A model generated the notes under the pieces. It saw only the letters and a program-made list of their open reading frames with translations. It ran no database searches and had not been told where the DNA came from. Shown one piece after another: positions 46,131 to 54,835 of a stretch of DNA of 64,000 bases. The stretch spans positions 248,001-312,000 of the forward strand of contig NZ_JACOFU010000004.1 in NCBI RefSeq assembly GCF_014284275.1, written 5' to 3'. How positions within the stretch are numbered: position 1 is the first letter of the stretch; each line of letters begins with the position of its first letter. The translations under genes were made by a program, and so were the position numbers. The DNA comes from Affinundibacterium amnicola. Its GTDB lineage: Bacteria; Pseudomonadota; Gammaproteobacteria; Burkholderiales; Burkholderiaceae_D.

Positions 46131-48416
46131 ATGACATCCTCAACAAAATCTAAGCGTAATCTCGTCCTGCTTAGCCGCTCTGCAGCGGCTATTTTTGCGA
46201 TCTATGGCAGCGGTATGGGCTTTGCCCAAGCGCAATCTAGCGATACAGTGGCGAAAGTCAGCGATGACACCCAAATTTCTAAAGTCGTGGTGAGCGCACG
46301 TCGCCGCGAAGAAACTTTGCAGGACGTACCTGTCTCAGTGACTGCGTATAGCGCCGATCAATTATCGAAAAGTGGTGTCGCCGATATCACCGGCTTGGTA
46401 TTAACTTTGCCGAACACCACGATGAGCGCGTCACGCGGTACTAATTCCACACTGACCTCCTTCATCCGCGGTGTGGGTCAACAAGATCCCCTCGCTGGTT
46501 TTGAATCTGGCGTGGGTATCTATCTAGACGATATCTATCTAGCCCGTCCACAAGGTGCGGTTGCCGATATTTATGATGTCGAACGCATAGAAGTGTTACG
46601 TGGACCACAAGGGACTTTATACGGTCGCAATACCATTGGTGGTGCAGTCAAATATGTGACGCGCAAAATGGGTCCAGCGACGGATATGCGCTTGAAAGCC
46701 TCGATCGGTAGCTATGGCCAAATGGATGGCGTCTTCACGGCCAGCACCGCTTTGTCAGACACCGTACGCGTTGGCGGCACACTGGCAAAATTTAAGCGTA
46801 ATGGCTTCGGTACTAACTTCACCACCGGTGAAGACAACTACAACAAAGATGTATCGGCAGCGCGTTTAAGTGCGGAATTTTTGCCTAGCAGCGCTTTGTT
46901 CATTCGCTTATCTGCTGACACCAGCCAAGATGATTCTAATCCTAAACACGGCCATCGTTTAACCGTGGGTAAAATCAGCGGTGCACCCGTATTGGGCAAT
47001 GTGTATGACACTCGTGCTAACTTAAACACCGCGCTCGGCAAAAAACAACAAGTGACACAATCTGGCTTCTCGGCTTTAGTTGAATACCAAATTGAATCGG
47101 ACTTGATGTTCAAATCGGTGACTTCTTCACGTCATGACAAATCCTACGCACCAATCGATTTTGACTCCTTAGGCACGGTCGATTTTGATGTCCCTGCGCT
47201 GTATAAAAACAAGCAGTTCAGCCAAGAGTTCCAATTCACTTACACTGGCAAGGCGTTCCAAGGTGTTGCTGGGGTCTACTACATTGATGCCAATGCCTAC
47301 AATAAATTTGATGTGCGCTTGCTCGGCACATCCACTTTCACTGAAGGTGATATCGATACTAAAGCATGGGCAGCATTTGCTGATGCGAGCTTTGATTTGA
47401 GCAAAGATCTGAGCTTATCGATCGGTGGTCGCTATACCATCGACAAACGCGAAGCAACTATCTTGCGTCAGATTTATTTAGGTACAGCAGGTTCACCAGC
47501 GATGGGTAACCCAAGCGCAATTTTGTTCAGAACTGATACGAATTTAACGAAATCCGATCTCCATCGTGAAGACAAAAAATTCACGCCACGTATTTCACTT
47601 GGATGGAAAGCTAGCGCAGATCAAAACGTGTATGCCTCATGGACTGAAGGCTTCAAAGGTGGTGGCTTTGATCCGCGTATGAACTTAGTCGGCTCCAAAC
47701 TCAGCTTAGACAAAGCGAAGCAAGGCTTTTTACCAGAACAAATCAGTACCTTTGAAATTGGTTTGAAATCGGCGTTTGCAAAAAATACGGTATTGACTAA
47801 CATCGCGGTTTTCCACAGCGATTACAAAGAGGTGCAAATCCCTGGCTCAGTCGCGATTGATACCAATGGCGATGGTAAAGACGATAGCTTCGCCGGCGTG
47901 ACCACCAATGCAGGTAAAGCGAAGATTGATGGTATCGAACTCGAAGCAACTGCACGTTTAACTGATGCGTTTAGCTTGTCTGGTATGTTCAGCTACATCG
48001 ATGCGAAATATACCAAGTACATTGGTGCAGGCAACATCGATGTCGCGAACTTGCGCGTCTTCCAAAACACGCCAAAGCAAACCGCCAGCATCCGTGCGAA
48101 CTACGATTGGGATATGGCAATGTTGGGCAACTCTGGCAAACTGACCTTGAGCAGTGGCTTGGCCTTCCGTGGCAAGACCTACCAGTTCGAAACACCGACG
48201 CCGATTCTCGATCAAGATAGCTACAAGTTGTGGGATGCAAGTTTAGTCTGGAGCCGCTCAGATAATCGCGTACGCGTTGGCTTACATGGCAAAAACTTGA
48301 ATGATGCACGTTACAAAGTGGCTGGCTATTTATTCCCAACTTTGGGTGAAGGCAGCACCACCGCTTTCTACGGCAATCCACGCACTTACACCTTGACTTT
48401 GGACTATCGTTTCTAA
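46131..48416 (+). CDS. TonB-dependent outer-membrane receptor
   Basis: 761 residues. Signal peptide (SKRNLVLLSRSAAAIFAIYGSGMGFAQA, cleavage ~36), TonB-box-like ISKVVVSARRREETLQDVPVSV near 50, plug domain to ~180 (IEVLRGPQGTLYGRNTIGGAVKYVTRKM), then a beta barrel ending GNPRTYTLTLDYRF with the aromatic C-terminal residue. The family of sequence (sphingomonad-type 'outer membrane receptor', RRREETLQDVP) imports siderophores, vitamins or organic substrates. With a divergent LysR, a hydrolase and an ABC importer following, uptake of an organic ester or aromatic compound is a reasonable inference; no iron-box was recognised. Confidence 0.93.
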   Translation: MTSSTKSKRNLVLLSRSAAAIFAIYGSGMGFAQAQSSDTVAKVSDDTQISKVVVSARRREETLQDVPVSVTAYSADQLSKSGVADITGLVLTLPNTTMSASRGTNSTLTSFIRGVGQQDPLAGFESGVGIYLDDIYLARPQGAVADIYDVERIEVLRGPQGTLYGRNTIGGAVKYVTRKMGPATDMRLKASIGSYGQMDGVFTASTALSDTVRVGGTLAKFKRNGFGTNFTTGEDNYNKDVSAARLSAEFLPSSALFIRLSADTSQDDSNPKHGHRLTVGKISGAPVLGNVYDTRANLNTALGKKQQVTQSGFSALVEYQIESDLMFKSVTSSRHDKSYAPIDFDSLGTVDFDVPALYKNKQFSQEFQFTYTGKAFQGVAGVYYIDANAYNKFDVRLLGTSTFTEGDIDTKAWAAFADASFDLSKDLSLSIGGRYTIDKREATILRQIYLGTAGSPAMGNPSAILFRTDTNLTKSDLHREDKKFTPRISLGWKASADQNVYASWTEGFKGGGFDPRMNLVGSKLSLDKAKQGFLPEQISTFEIGLKSAFAKNTVLTNIAVFHSDYKEVQIPGSVAIDTNGDGKDDSFAGVTTNAGKAKIDGIELEATARLTDAFSLSGMFSYIDAKYTKYIGAGNIDVANLRVFQNTPKQTASIRANYDWDMAMLGNSGKLTLSSGLAFRGKTYQFETPTPILDQDSYKLWDASLVWSRSDNRVRVGLHGKNLNDARYKVAGYLFPTLGEGSTTAFYGNPRTYTLTLDYRF

Positions 48417-48426
48417 AACGGAGATT

Positions 48427-48455
48427 TGCAGCAGCTCTGGTATGCAGCTGCTGCA
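48427..48455. repeat. Hairpin in TonB-receptor 3' region
   Basis: TGCAGCAGCT and AGCTGCTGCA form a perfect 10-bp stem with a 9-nt loop, just after the stop codon and before the rho-independent terminator. No U-tract. Confidence 0.7.
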
Positions 48456-48482
48456 CTCTCATCAACGTTTTAGAGAATTTGC

Positions 48483-48514
48483 GACCGGCTCAACGCTGGG
48501 CTGGTCGTTTTTTT
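48483..48514 (+). terminator. Rho-independent terminator after TonB receptor gene
   Basis: A 10-bp stem (GACCGGCTCA with TGGGCTGGTC, two G-T pairs) and 4-nt loop, followed by GTTTTTTT. It separates the receptor gene from the downstream hydrolase and rules out the TTG at 48513 as that gene's start. Confidence 0.85.
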
Positions 48515-48581
48515 GCCAAATTCTTGTGCTGCCAGGCAGCTACTATTCACCTATAAAAAATTCGATTTGGGCTTGAATATC

Positions 48582-49454
48582 GTGAGCGATTACAAAGACG
48601 TTTATTTCACTAGCAAAGATGGTCTGCGTTTGTATGCGCGTGACTATGCTGCTACTTTGCCCTCTTCAAAATTACCGATTATTTGCATTCATGGCCTGAC
48701 CCGAAATTCAGCCGATTTTAATGAATTAGCGCCGCTATTAGCGCAACAAGGACGACGTGTGATCGCCGTCGATGTGCGTGGTCGTGGCCGTTCACAACAT
48801 GCACAGCAAGTTGCGCATTATCACCCGTGGGTCTATGCCAACGATATCGTAAGTCTGGCGGACCAACTTGGTATCAAGCGCGCCGTCTTCATCGGCACTT
48901 CGATGGGCGGCTTAATTACCATGACGCTGGCATTGCGCAAATCTAAGTTAATCGCTGCAGCAGTATTGAACGATGTCGGCCCCAAGTTGTCACAAAAAGG
49001 CTTAGACAGAATCGCTGGATACGCTGGTGATGGTATGCACTGTGCCAACTGGGAACAAGCACGCGAGTACATCAAACGCATTAACCGCTCCGCCTTTCCC
49101 AATAACACCGATGCGGAATGGGATAAATGGGCACAGCGTGCTTTTGCTGAGAATGCGCAAGGCGAATTGGAATTGCAGTATGATCCCTTGATTGCCACCC
49201 CGCTCAAAACAGGTAAATTGAAAGCGACGTCTTGGTTAGGACGGTGGGCATTTAAGCGGTTAAGTAGAAGTCGCCCATGCTTATTGGTGCGTGGTTCTAT
49301 TTCCGATCTATTGGAAGATGAGCAGGCAAATTATATGAAACAAGTTTGCCCGCAATTGCAGTATGTTGAAGTTCCACAAATCGGCCACGCGCCTATGCTG
49401 ACCGAACCGGAAGCGCAACAAGCTTTACAGAATTTTTTACAGCAAGTCGAATAA
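48582..49454 (+). CDS. Alpha/beta hydrolase
   Basis: About 290 residues from GTG 48582 (the frame is open to a TTG at 48513, but that lies in the preceding terminator). N-terminus DYKDVYFTSKDGLRLYARDYAA is typical of this group. ICIHGLTRNSADFNEL is the oxyanion loop, FIGTSMGGLITMTLAL carries the nucleophile Ser, and QIGHAPMLTEPEAQQAL the His. Likely esterase, lactonase or C-C bond hydrolase acting in the cytoplasm. 32 bp upstream of the transporter SBP gene, so possibly cotranscribed and working on the imported compound. Confidence 0.88.
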   Translation: MSDYKDVYFTSKDGLRLYARDYAATLPSSKLPIICIHGLTRNSADFNELAPLLAQQGRRVIAVDVRGRGRSQHAQQVAHYHPWVYANDIVSLADQLGIKRAVFIGTSMGGLITMTLALRKSKLIAAAVLNDVGPKLSQKGLDRIAGYAGDGMHCANWEQAREYIKRINRSAFPNNTDAEWDKWAQRAFAENAQGELELQYDPLIATPLKTGKLKATSWLGRWAFKRLSRSRPCLLVRGSISDLLEDEQANYMKQVCPQLQYVEVPQIGHAPMLTEPEAQQALQNFLQQVE

Positions 49455-49486
49455 AAATTCACGATAGAAAAAACCAAGGAGCACTT

Positions 49487-50710
49487 ATGCATACCACTGA
49501 CAAAAAAACTAAACACTTCAAACTCAAGCAAATCGCACTCGGCTTGGGCTTAGGATTTAGCTTACTCACATCGGCAGGTTTAGCACTCGCACAAGATATC
49601 AAGATCGCGCTGATCGCCGGGAAGACAGGCGCATTGGAGCCGTATGCCAAAGAAACCGAAACCGGCTTCATGATGGGCCTGGAATATCTGACCGGTGGCA
49701 AAATGGAAGTCAACGGCAAGAAGATCAAAGTCATCATCAAAGACGATCAAAGCAAACCCGATATGGGCCGTGCGTTATTAGCGGAAGCCTATGGTGACGA
49801 CAAAGTTGATATCGCAGTCGGAACGACCTCGTCTGGTTCCGCTTTAGCCATGTTGCCAGTCGCGGAAGAGTACAAAAAAATCTTGATCGTTGAACCGGCG
49901 GTTGCCGACGCGATTACTGGAGATAAATGGAATCGTTATATCTTCCGTACCAGCCGCAACTCTATGCAGGACGCCTTGGCGGCTGCTAGCACGATCAAGT
50001 CCGGCGGCAGTATTGCCTTCCTCAGTCAAGATAATGCCTTTGGCCGCGACGCCATCAAAGCTGCGAAAGAAGCACTGGCAACAGCAGGTTCTAAAGCTAA
50101 AGTCGTGCACGAAGAATTCGCAGCGCAAAACACGACAGATTTCACGGCACCAGCACAGAGAATTTTTGATGCTTTAAAAAATAAACCAGAACCACGTCTA
50201 TTACAAATCGTGTGGGCGGGACCTAGCCCTATGAATAAGTTAGCCGATCTTAAGCCAGAACGCTTCGGCATCAATCTCGCACCGGGCGGCAATATTCTGC
50301 CCGTGATGAAGTTATGGAAATCCTATGCAGGTACACAGGGAACGATTTACTACTACTATGATTTCCCAAAAAACAAAATGAATGACTGGTTAGTTGCTGA
50401 GCACACCAAGCGCTTTAAAGCACCGCCAGATTTCTTTACCGCTGGTGGTTTCGCTGCTGCTAGCGCGGTCTACACCGCACTAAACAAAGCTAAATCGACC
50501 AATACAGAAAAACTCATTACCACAATGGAAGGTATGGAATTTGACACGCCAAAAGGCAAGATGAATTTCCGCAAAGAAGATCATCAAGCACTGCAATCCA
50601 TGTATCACTTCAAGATCAAAAAAGATCAGAAAAACGAATGGGATATTTTGGAATTGGTACGCGAAATTCCTGCTAGCGATATTCCGGTTCCAGTAAAAAA
50701 CAAACGATAG
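49487..50710 (+). CDS. ABC transporter substrate-binding protein (LivK/Periplas_BP_6 family)
   Basis: 407 residues with signal peptide IALGLGLGFSLLTSAGLALAQ (cleavage ~36). The type-I periplasmic-binding fold begins DIKIALIAGKTGALEPYAKETETGFMMGLEYLT and includes KVDIAVGTTSSGSALAMLPVAEEY and FRTSRNSMQDALAAAS. Ribosome-binding site AAGGAG before ATG 49487. Head of a five-gene HAAT-type ABC cluster; family ligands include branched-chain amino acids, amides, and aromatic or organic acids. The binding-pocket residues do not tell me which. Confidence 0.92.
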   Translation: MHTTDKKTKHFKLKQIALGLGLGFSLLTSAGLALAQDIKIALIAGKTGALEPYAKETETGFMMGLEYLTGGKMEVNGKKIKVIIKDDQSKPDMGRALLAEAYGDDKVDIAVGTTSSGSALAMLPVAEEYKKILIVEPAVADAITGDKWNRYIFRTSRNSMQDALAAASTIKSGGSIAFLSQDNAFGRDAIKAAKEALATAGSKAKVVHEEFAAQNTTDFTAPAQRIFDALKNKPEPRLLQIVWAGPSPMNKLADLKPERFGINLAPGGNILPVMKLWKSYAGTQGTIYYYYDFPKNKMNDWLVAEHTKRFKAPPDFFTAGGFAAASAVYTALNKAKSTNTEKLITTMEGMEFDTPKGKMNFRKEDHQALQSMYHFKIKKDQKNEWDILELVREIPASDIPVPVKNKR

Positions 50711-50732
50711 TTCATTCTAGATCGCACAGCAC

Positions 50733-51554
50733 ATGCAAACCAGCAGCACATCATCTGTTAGTACGCCACCTGTTAGCACGCCACCTGTTAGCACACCATC
50801 CTTGAGCACCCGCGACTTGAGCATCCACTTTGGTGGTCATGTCGCGGTCAATCAAGTGAGTGCAGATTTTTATCCGGGCAGCTTAACCGTCATAGTCGGA
50901 CCAAATGGCGCGGGCAAAACCACCTACTTTAATTTGATCTCGGGTCAGCTCAATGCGAGTTCGGGTAGCGTCAGTTTATTTGGACAAGACATCACGAAGT
51001 TCGGCGCCGCCAAACGTACCCGCGCTGGCATAGGTCGTGCGTTTCAATTGACGAATTTATTTCCGCATTTATCGGTGATGGAAAACGTACGATTGGCGGT
51101 GCAAAGTCGTGCTGGTATAGGCTTAAATATCTTCTCGCTGTGGTCGAGTCATAAAGAATTGATACAACGCGCCGAACATTATCTTGAACGCGTTGCACTG
51201 GCGAATCGTCGCGATGACCGCGTGATCACTTTATCGCATGGTGACAAGCGTAAATTGGAAGTGGCGATCTTGTTGGCACTGGAACCAGAAATCATGATGT
51301 TTGATGAACCAACCGCCGGCATGAGCGTAGACGAAGTGCCTGTGGTTTTGAATCTGATTCAAGAAGTGAAAGCAGAGAAAAATAAAACTATCCTCTTAGT
51401 TGAACACAAAATGGATGTAGTACGTTCCCTAGCCGACAGAATTATCGTTTTACACAATGGCACTTTGGTCGCCGATGGTGAACCAGCGACCGTGATGGCA
51501 TCGGCCATCGTACAGGAAGCTTATTTAGGTAAAGGAGTCGCGCAAGATGTCTGA
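50733..51554 (+). CDS. livG: Branched-chain-type ABC transporter ATPase (LivG)
   Basis: 273 residues, ATPase of the HAAT importer. The N-terminus has an unusual Ser/Thr/Pro stretch made of three 15-bp units (VSTPP VSTPP VSTPS), then the ABC domain from ~22: Walker A GPNGAGKTT, Q-loop RAFQLTNLFPHL, a signature region reading TLSHGDKRKLEVA (degenerate LSGG, usual for LivG), Walker B IMMFDEPTAGM and H-loop LLVEHKMDVV. The stop overlaps livF by 8 bp. The SBP gene is 22 bp upstream. Confidence 0.93.
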   Translation: MQTSSTSSVSTPPVSTPPVSTPSLSTRDLSIHFGGHVAVNQVSADFYPGSLTVIVGPNGAGKTTYFNLISGQLNASSGSVSLFGQDITKFGAAKRTRAGIGRAFQLTNLFPHLSVMENVRLAVQSRAGIGLNIFSLWSSHKELIQRAEHYLERVALANRRDDRVITLSHGDKRKLEVAILLALEPEIMMFDEPTAGMSVDEVPVVLNLIQEVKAEKNKTILLVEHKMDVVRSLADRIIVLHNGTLVADGEPATVMASAIVQEAYLGKGVAQDV

Positions 51555-52314
51555 TGCAGCAACTCAAGCTCCAGCAGGGCAAACTCAAGCAGCTCAAATG
51601 CTGTTGGAGTTAACAGGCGTACACACGCACATTGGTGAATACCATATTTTGCAAGGTGTCGATCTGCGCGTGCCACGTGACGGACTTTCCGTTTTACTAG
51701 GTCGCAATGGCGCGGGCAAAACCACCACGCTGCGCACCATCATGGGCTTATGGAAAGCCAGCCAAGGTAGTGTTCTATTTGATGGACAAAACATTGCGGC
51801 GCTCTCTACGCCATCGATTGCGCAAGCAGGTATCGCTTATGTGCCAGAAAGTATGGCGATCTTTTCGGATTTAACTGTCAAAGAAAACCTGCATTTGGCA
51901 GCACGCAATGGCGCGATGAATACCGAGCGACTCGAATGGATTTTTGGTTTCTTTCCGGCCTTGAAAAAATTCTGGAATTATCCCGCTGGTAATTTGTCAG
52001 GCGGTCAAAAACAAATGGTGGCGATTGCACGTGCCATGATAGAACCGCGCAAATTATTATTGGTCGATGAGCCAACCAAAGGCTTAGCTCCGGCGATCGT
52101 TCAAAGTCTGATGGAAGCCTTCAAGGAACTCAAGGCCAGCGATACCTCCATCCTCTTGGTCGAACAAAATTTCAACTTTGTGAAAAATTTGGGTGACACG
52201 GTTGCAGTCATGGACGATGGACGCGTGGTGCACACAGGAACGATGCGTGAGCTGGCAGACAATGAAGACTTACAGCAGAAATTGCTGGGTTTGTCGTTGG
52301 CAAGCCATCAGTAA
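51547..52314 (+). CDS. livF: Branched-chain-type ABC transporter ATPase (LivF)
   Basis: 255 residues, second ATPase of the heterodimeric HAAT importer. Walker A GRNGAGKTT, Q-loop AYVPESMAIFSDLTVKEN, signature NLSGGQKQMVAIARAM, Walker B LLLVDEPTKGLAP, H-loop LLVEQNFNFV. AAAGGAG precedes the ATG within the livG end, indicating coupled translation. The next permease gene is 186 bp away because of an inserted hairpin element (copy C). Confidence 0.94.
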   Translation: MSDAATQAPAGQTQAAQMLLELTGVHTHIGEYHILQGVDLRVPRDGLSVLLGRNGAGKTTTLRTIMGLWKASQGSVLFDGQNIAALSTPSIAQAGIAYVPESMAIFSDLTVKENLHLAARNGAMNTERLEWIFGFFPALKKFWNYPAGNLSGGQKQMVAIARAMIEPRKLLLVDEPTKGLAPAIVQSLMEAFKELKASDTSILLVEQNFNFVKNLGDTVAVMDDGRVVHTGTMRELADNEDLQQKLLGLSLASHQ

Positions 52315-52338
52315 CATACTCGGCAAAAATAGGAATTA

Positions 52339-52467
52339 GGACTTACGCAAAATTGCACTAGCTAGAGCCTGCCCTCGAATGTTTTAGTCGGGGGCGTGGA
52401 GCCGAAGACAGTGCAATTGCACGACGAGGTGAACACAACAAGACCAGCGTCTATTTTGCGTAAGTCC
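52339..52467. repeat. Structured hairpin element, copy C
   Basis: Perfect 15-bp terminal arms GGACTTACGCAAAAT and ATTTTGCGTAAGTCC. The interior matches copies A and B (GAAGACAGT, central palindrome GTGCAATTGCAC, CGACGAGGTGAACACAACAA, CCAGCGTCT), with an extra ~25-nt hairpin CCCTCGA...TCGGGGG. Lies between livF and livH in an otherwise compact operon. Confidence 0.85.
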
Positions 52468-52500
52468 AAGATAAATTGAGCGATAGGTAAATGACAGCAT

Positions 52501-53505
52501 ATGAACAATCCTGATCTACCAAGCAAGCCACGCGATCTAGCGCCACTCTTTTTAGTGCCAGTATTAGCGTTGGCGATGCTGCCTTTGATAGGCAGTTTTC
52601 CGACCTGGCTGACCTTAACTGTTGCGGGTCTCGCGATGGGCATGATGATCTTCATCATGTCGAGTGGACTGACACTCGTGTTCGGCCTGATGGATGTTTT
52701 AAATTTTGGTCACGGTGCTTTTGTCGCGGTCGGTGCTTATGCCGCGACGATGGTGCTATTGCCGATGAAGGGCTGGTTAGAAATTGATTCTTTGTGGATC
52801 AATCTGGGTGTACTCGGTTTAGCAGTGCTCTTCGCGATGTTGGTCACTGCGATTCTCGGATGGGCGTTTGAACGCCTGATCATCATGCCTGTGTATGGAC
52901 AGCATTTGAAACAAATTCTGATCACCATGGGCGGCATGATCGTCGCCGAACAAATCATTGGCGTGATTTGGGGAGCTGAACAAATTCCCTTACCGCTACC
53001 AGAAAGTCTACGTGGCGCGATTTTTATCGGTGACGCTGCGATTGAGAAATATCGTTTGATCGCCGTGGTCGTTGGCATCGTCGTTTTTCTGTCTATGTTC
53101 TTGATTTTGAATCGTACCAAACTAGGCTTACTGATACGCGCTGGCGTTGAAAATGGCGAAATGGTCGAAGCGCTAGGTTACCGTATCCGTCGTCTTTTCA
53201 TTGCAGTATTCGCCGCCGGTTCTGCACTTGCCGGTTTAGGCGGTGTGATGTGGGGCTTGTATAAAGAGACCTTGACTGCGGCAATGGGAAGCGAAGTGAT
53301 GGTGATGGTGTTCATCGTCGTGATCATCGGCGGACTCGGCTCGGTAGGTGGTTGTTTTATCGGTGCCTTATTGATGGCTCTAGTCACCAATTACGCGGGA
53401 TTCTTGGCGCCTAAATTTGCCTTGGTGTCGAATATTGCTTTGATGATGGCGATCCTATTGTGGCGACCTGCTGGTTTGTATGCGATTGGTCGGCGCGGGG
53501 CTTAG
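52501..53505 (+). CDS. livH: Branched-chain-type ABC transporter permease (LivH)
   Basis: 334 residues with about eight or nine transmembrane helices. LivH-family features are MIFIMSSGLTLVFGLMDVLNFGHGAFVAVGAYAA near 40-75, the loop GYRIRRLFIAVFAAGSALAGLGGVMWG (EAA-like coupling motif, ~220-245) and IGGLGSVGGCFIGALLMALVTNY. Partner of LivM in the membrane pore. Separated from livF by hairpin element copy C and from livM by a REP-like palindrome. Confidence 0.93.
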   Translation: MNNPDLPSKPRDLAPLFLVPVLALAMLPLIGSFPTWLTLTVAGLAMGMMIFIMSSGLTLVFGLMDVLNFGHGAFVAVGAYAATMVLLPMKGWLEIDSLWINLGVLGLAVLFAMLVTAILGWAFERLIIMPVYGQHLKQILITMGGMIVAEQIIGVIWGAEQIPLPLPESLRGAIFIGDAAIEKYRLIAVVVGIVVFLSMFLILNRTKLGLLIRAGVENGEMVEALGYRIRRLFIAVFAAGSALAGLGGVMWGLYKETLTAAMGSEVMVMVFIVVIIGGLGSVGGCFIGALLMALVTNYAGFLAPKFALVSNIALMMAILLWRPAGLYAIGRRGA

Positions 53506-53601
53506 ACGCGCGCTTGAAAGAAATCAATCAAAGTTTGAATAGCAGGAACAAAAACCAAGGAAATATGGCGTGCTTCTGAATACTTTTAGACGAAGCTGAA
53601 C

Positions 53602-53642
53602 GTCCCTCATCCCCGGCCCTTCTCCCGCGAGCGGGAGAAGGG
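53602..53642. repeat. REP-like palindrome (family 1), singlet
   Basis: Tail CCCTCATCCCCGGCC followed by CTTCTCCCGC-GA-GCGGGAGAAG. Single copy between livH and livM. Confidence 0.88.
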
Positions 53643-53673
53643 TGTGAAGTAGAAATTTGCAGCAATTTACTTA

Positions 53674-54759
53674 GTGAACGAAAATCTTATGAACCTGTTC
53701 CGTCAACTCTTATCCGATGATCTGCCGCGTAGCCGTCTGCTCTCAGCTTTATTGCTGCTAACATTCTTCGGCTTAGCAGCCGCACCATTCATCACCAGCG
53801 GCGCTCGTCCTTTGAATACGGCAGCGACGATTTGCGTCTACATTATCTTGGTCACCTCGTATGATTTATTGCTCGGCTATACAGGTATCGTTTCCTTTGC
53901 GCATACGATGTTCTTTGGAATTGGGGCCTATGGCGTTGGCTTGGCATTGTCATCGAGTACACCTGGTTGGGCGAGAATGCTTGTCGGGATATTACTCGCC
54001 TTGGTCATCACCGTCGCCTTGGCCTTAATGATAGGTCTGTTTGCATTACGTGTACGTGCAATTTTTTACTCCATGATTACGCTCGCAGTGGCGTCCTCGT
54101 TTGCCGTATTGGCATCGCAATTGTCCGATTTCACCGGCGGCGAAGATGGCATCACCTTTCGTGTTCCAGAAATATTGACACCGGGTTTTCAACTATTTGA
54201 AAATGCTATTTTAGGGCGCAATATCGATGGCAAAGTGATTACCTATTACATCGTATTTAGCATTTGCGTGTTGCTATTCTTGTTCTTACTTCGCGTCGTC
54301 AATTCACCCTTCGGTCGAGTCTTACAAGCGATACGCGAAAATGAATTCCGCGCTGAAGCACTCGGCTACCGTACTGTTGTCTACCGTGTTCTCGCCAACT
54401 GCCTAGCTGCTTTATTAGCAGCATTAGCAGGCGCTTTGATGGCGCTATGGTTGCGTTACGTTGGACCAAAGACCATGTTAAGTTTTGAAGTGATGACCGA
54501 TATTTTGTTAATCGTCGTGATCGGTGGCATGGGTACGCTGTATGGTGCGGTGATCGGTGCGGCACTCTTTATCATCGCGCAAAATTATTTGAAGAATTTG
54601 ATGGCGCAAGGCTCTGAATCGCTGGTTGATTTCCCAATTCTGGCGCAAATATTCCACCCTGATCGCTGGATGTTATGGCTGGGTGTTTTGTTTATTTTGT
54701 CGGTATATTTCTTCCCGACCGGGATTGTTGGTAAGTTACGTGGCTATAAATTGAAGTGA
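53674..54759 (+). CDS. livM: Branched-chain-type ABC transporter permease (LivM)
   Basis: 361 residues with about ten transmembrane helices. Typical LivM segments are DLLLGYTGIVSFAHTMFFGIGAYGVGLAL near 65-95, FTGGEDGITFRVPEI, the coupling loop FGRVLQAIRENEFRAEALGYRTVVYRV and VIGGMGTLYGAVIGAALFIIAQNYL. The frame opens at GTG 53674; ATG 53689 is an equally possible start, with no ribosome-binding site favouring either. Last gene of the transporter; a hairpin follows. Confidence 0.92.
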   Translation: MNENLMNLFRQLLSDDLPRSRLLSALLLLTFFGLAAAPFITSGARPLNTAATICVYIILVTSYDLLLGYTGIVSFAHTMFFGIGAYGVGLALSSSTPGWARMLVGILLALVITVALALMIGLFALRVRAIFYSMITLAVASSFAVLASQLSDFTGGEDGITFRVPEILTPGFQLFENAILGRNIDGKVITYYIVFSICVLLFLFLLRVVNSPFGRVLQAIRENEFRAEALGYRTVVYRVLANCLAALLAALAGALMALWLRYVGPKTMLSFEVMTDILLIVVIGGMGTLYGAVIGAALFIIAQNYLKNLMAQGSESLVDFPILAQIFHPDRWMLWLGVLFILSVYFFPTGIVGKLRGYKLK

Positions 54760-54774
54760 CCGAAATTGACTAAA

Positions 54775-54806
54775 GGAGGAAGCGCAGACGTACAACGCTT
54801 CCTTCC
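54775..54806. terminator. Hairpin between livM and the PhoD gene
   Basis: AGGAAGCG and CGCTTCCT form an 8-bp stem with 11-nt loop, extendable with a bulge. It lies between convergent genes. No good U-tract on either strand, so terminator function is probable rather than shown. Confidence 0.5.
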
Positions 54807-54835
54807 ATAAACATCGTCTTAGTTCACTTTTAAGC

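Noticed and set aside
48513-48581. TTG start of the alpha/beta hydrolase at 48513
   Set aside because: It falls in the T-run of the receptor-gene terminator, so it cannot be within the downstream message's translated start.
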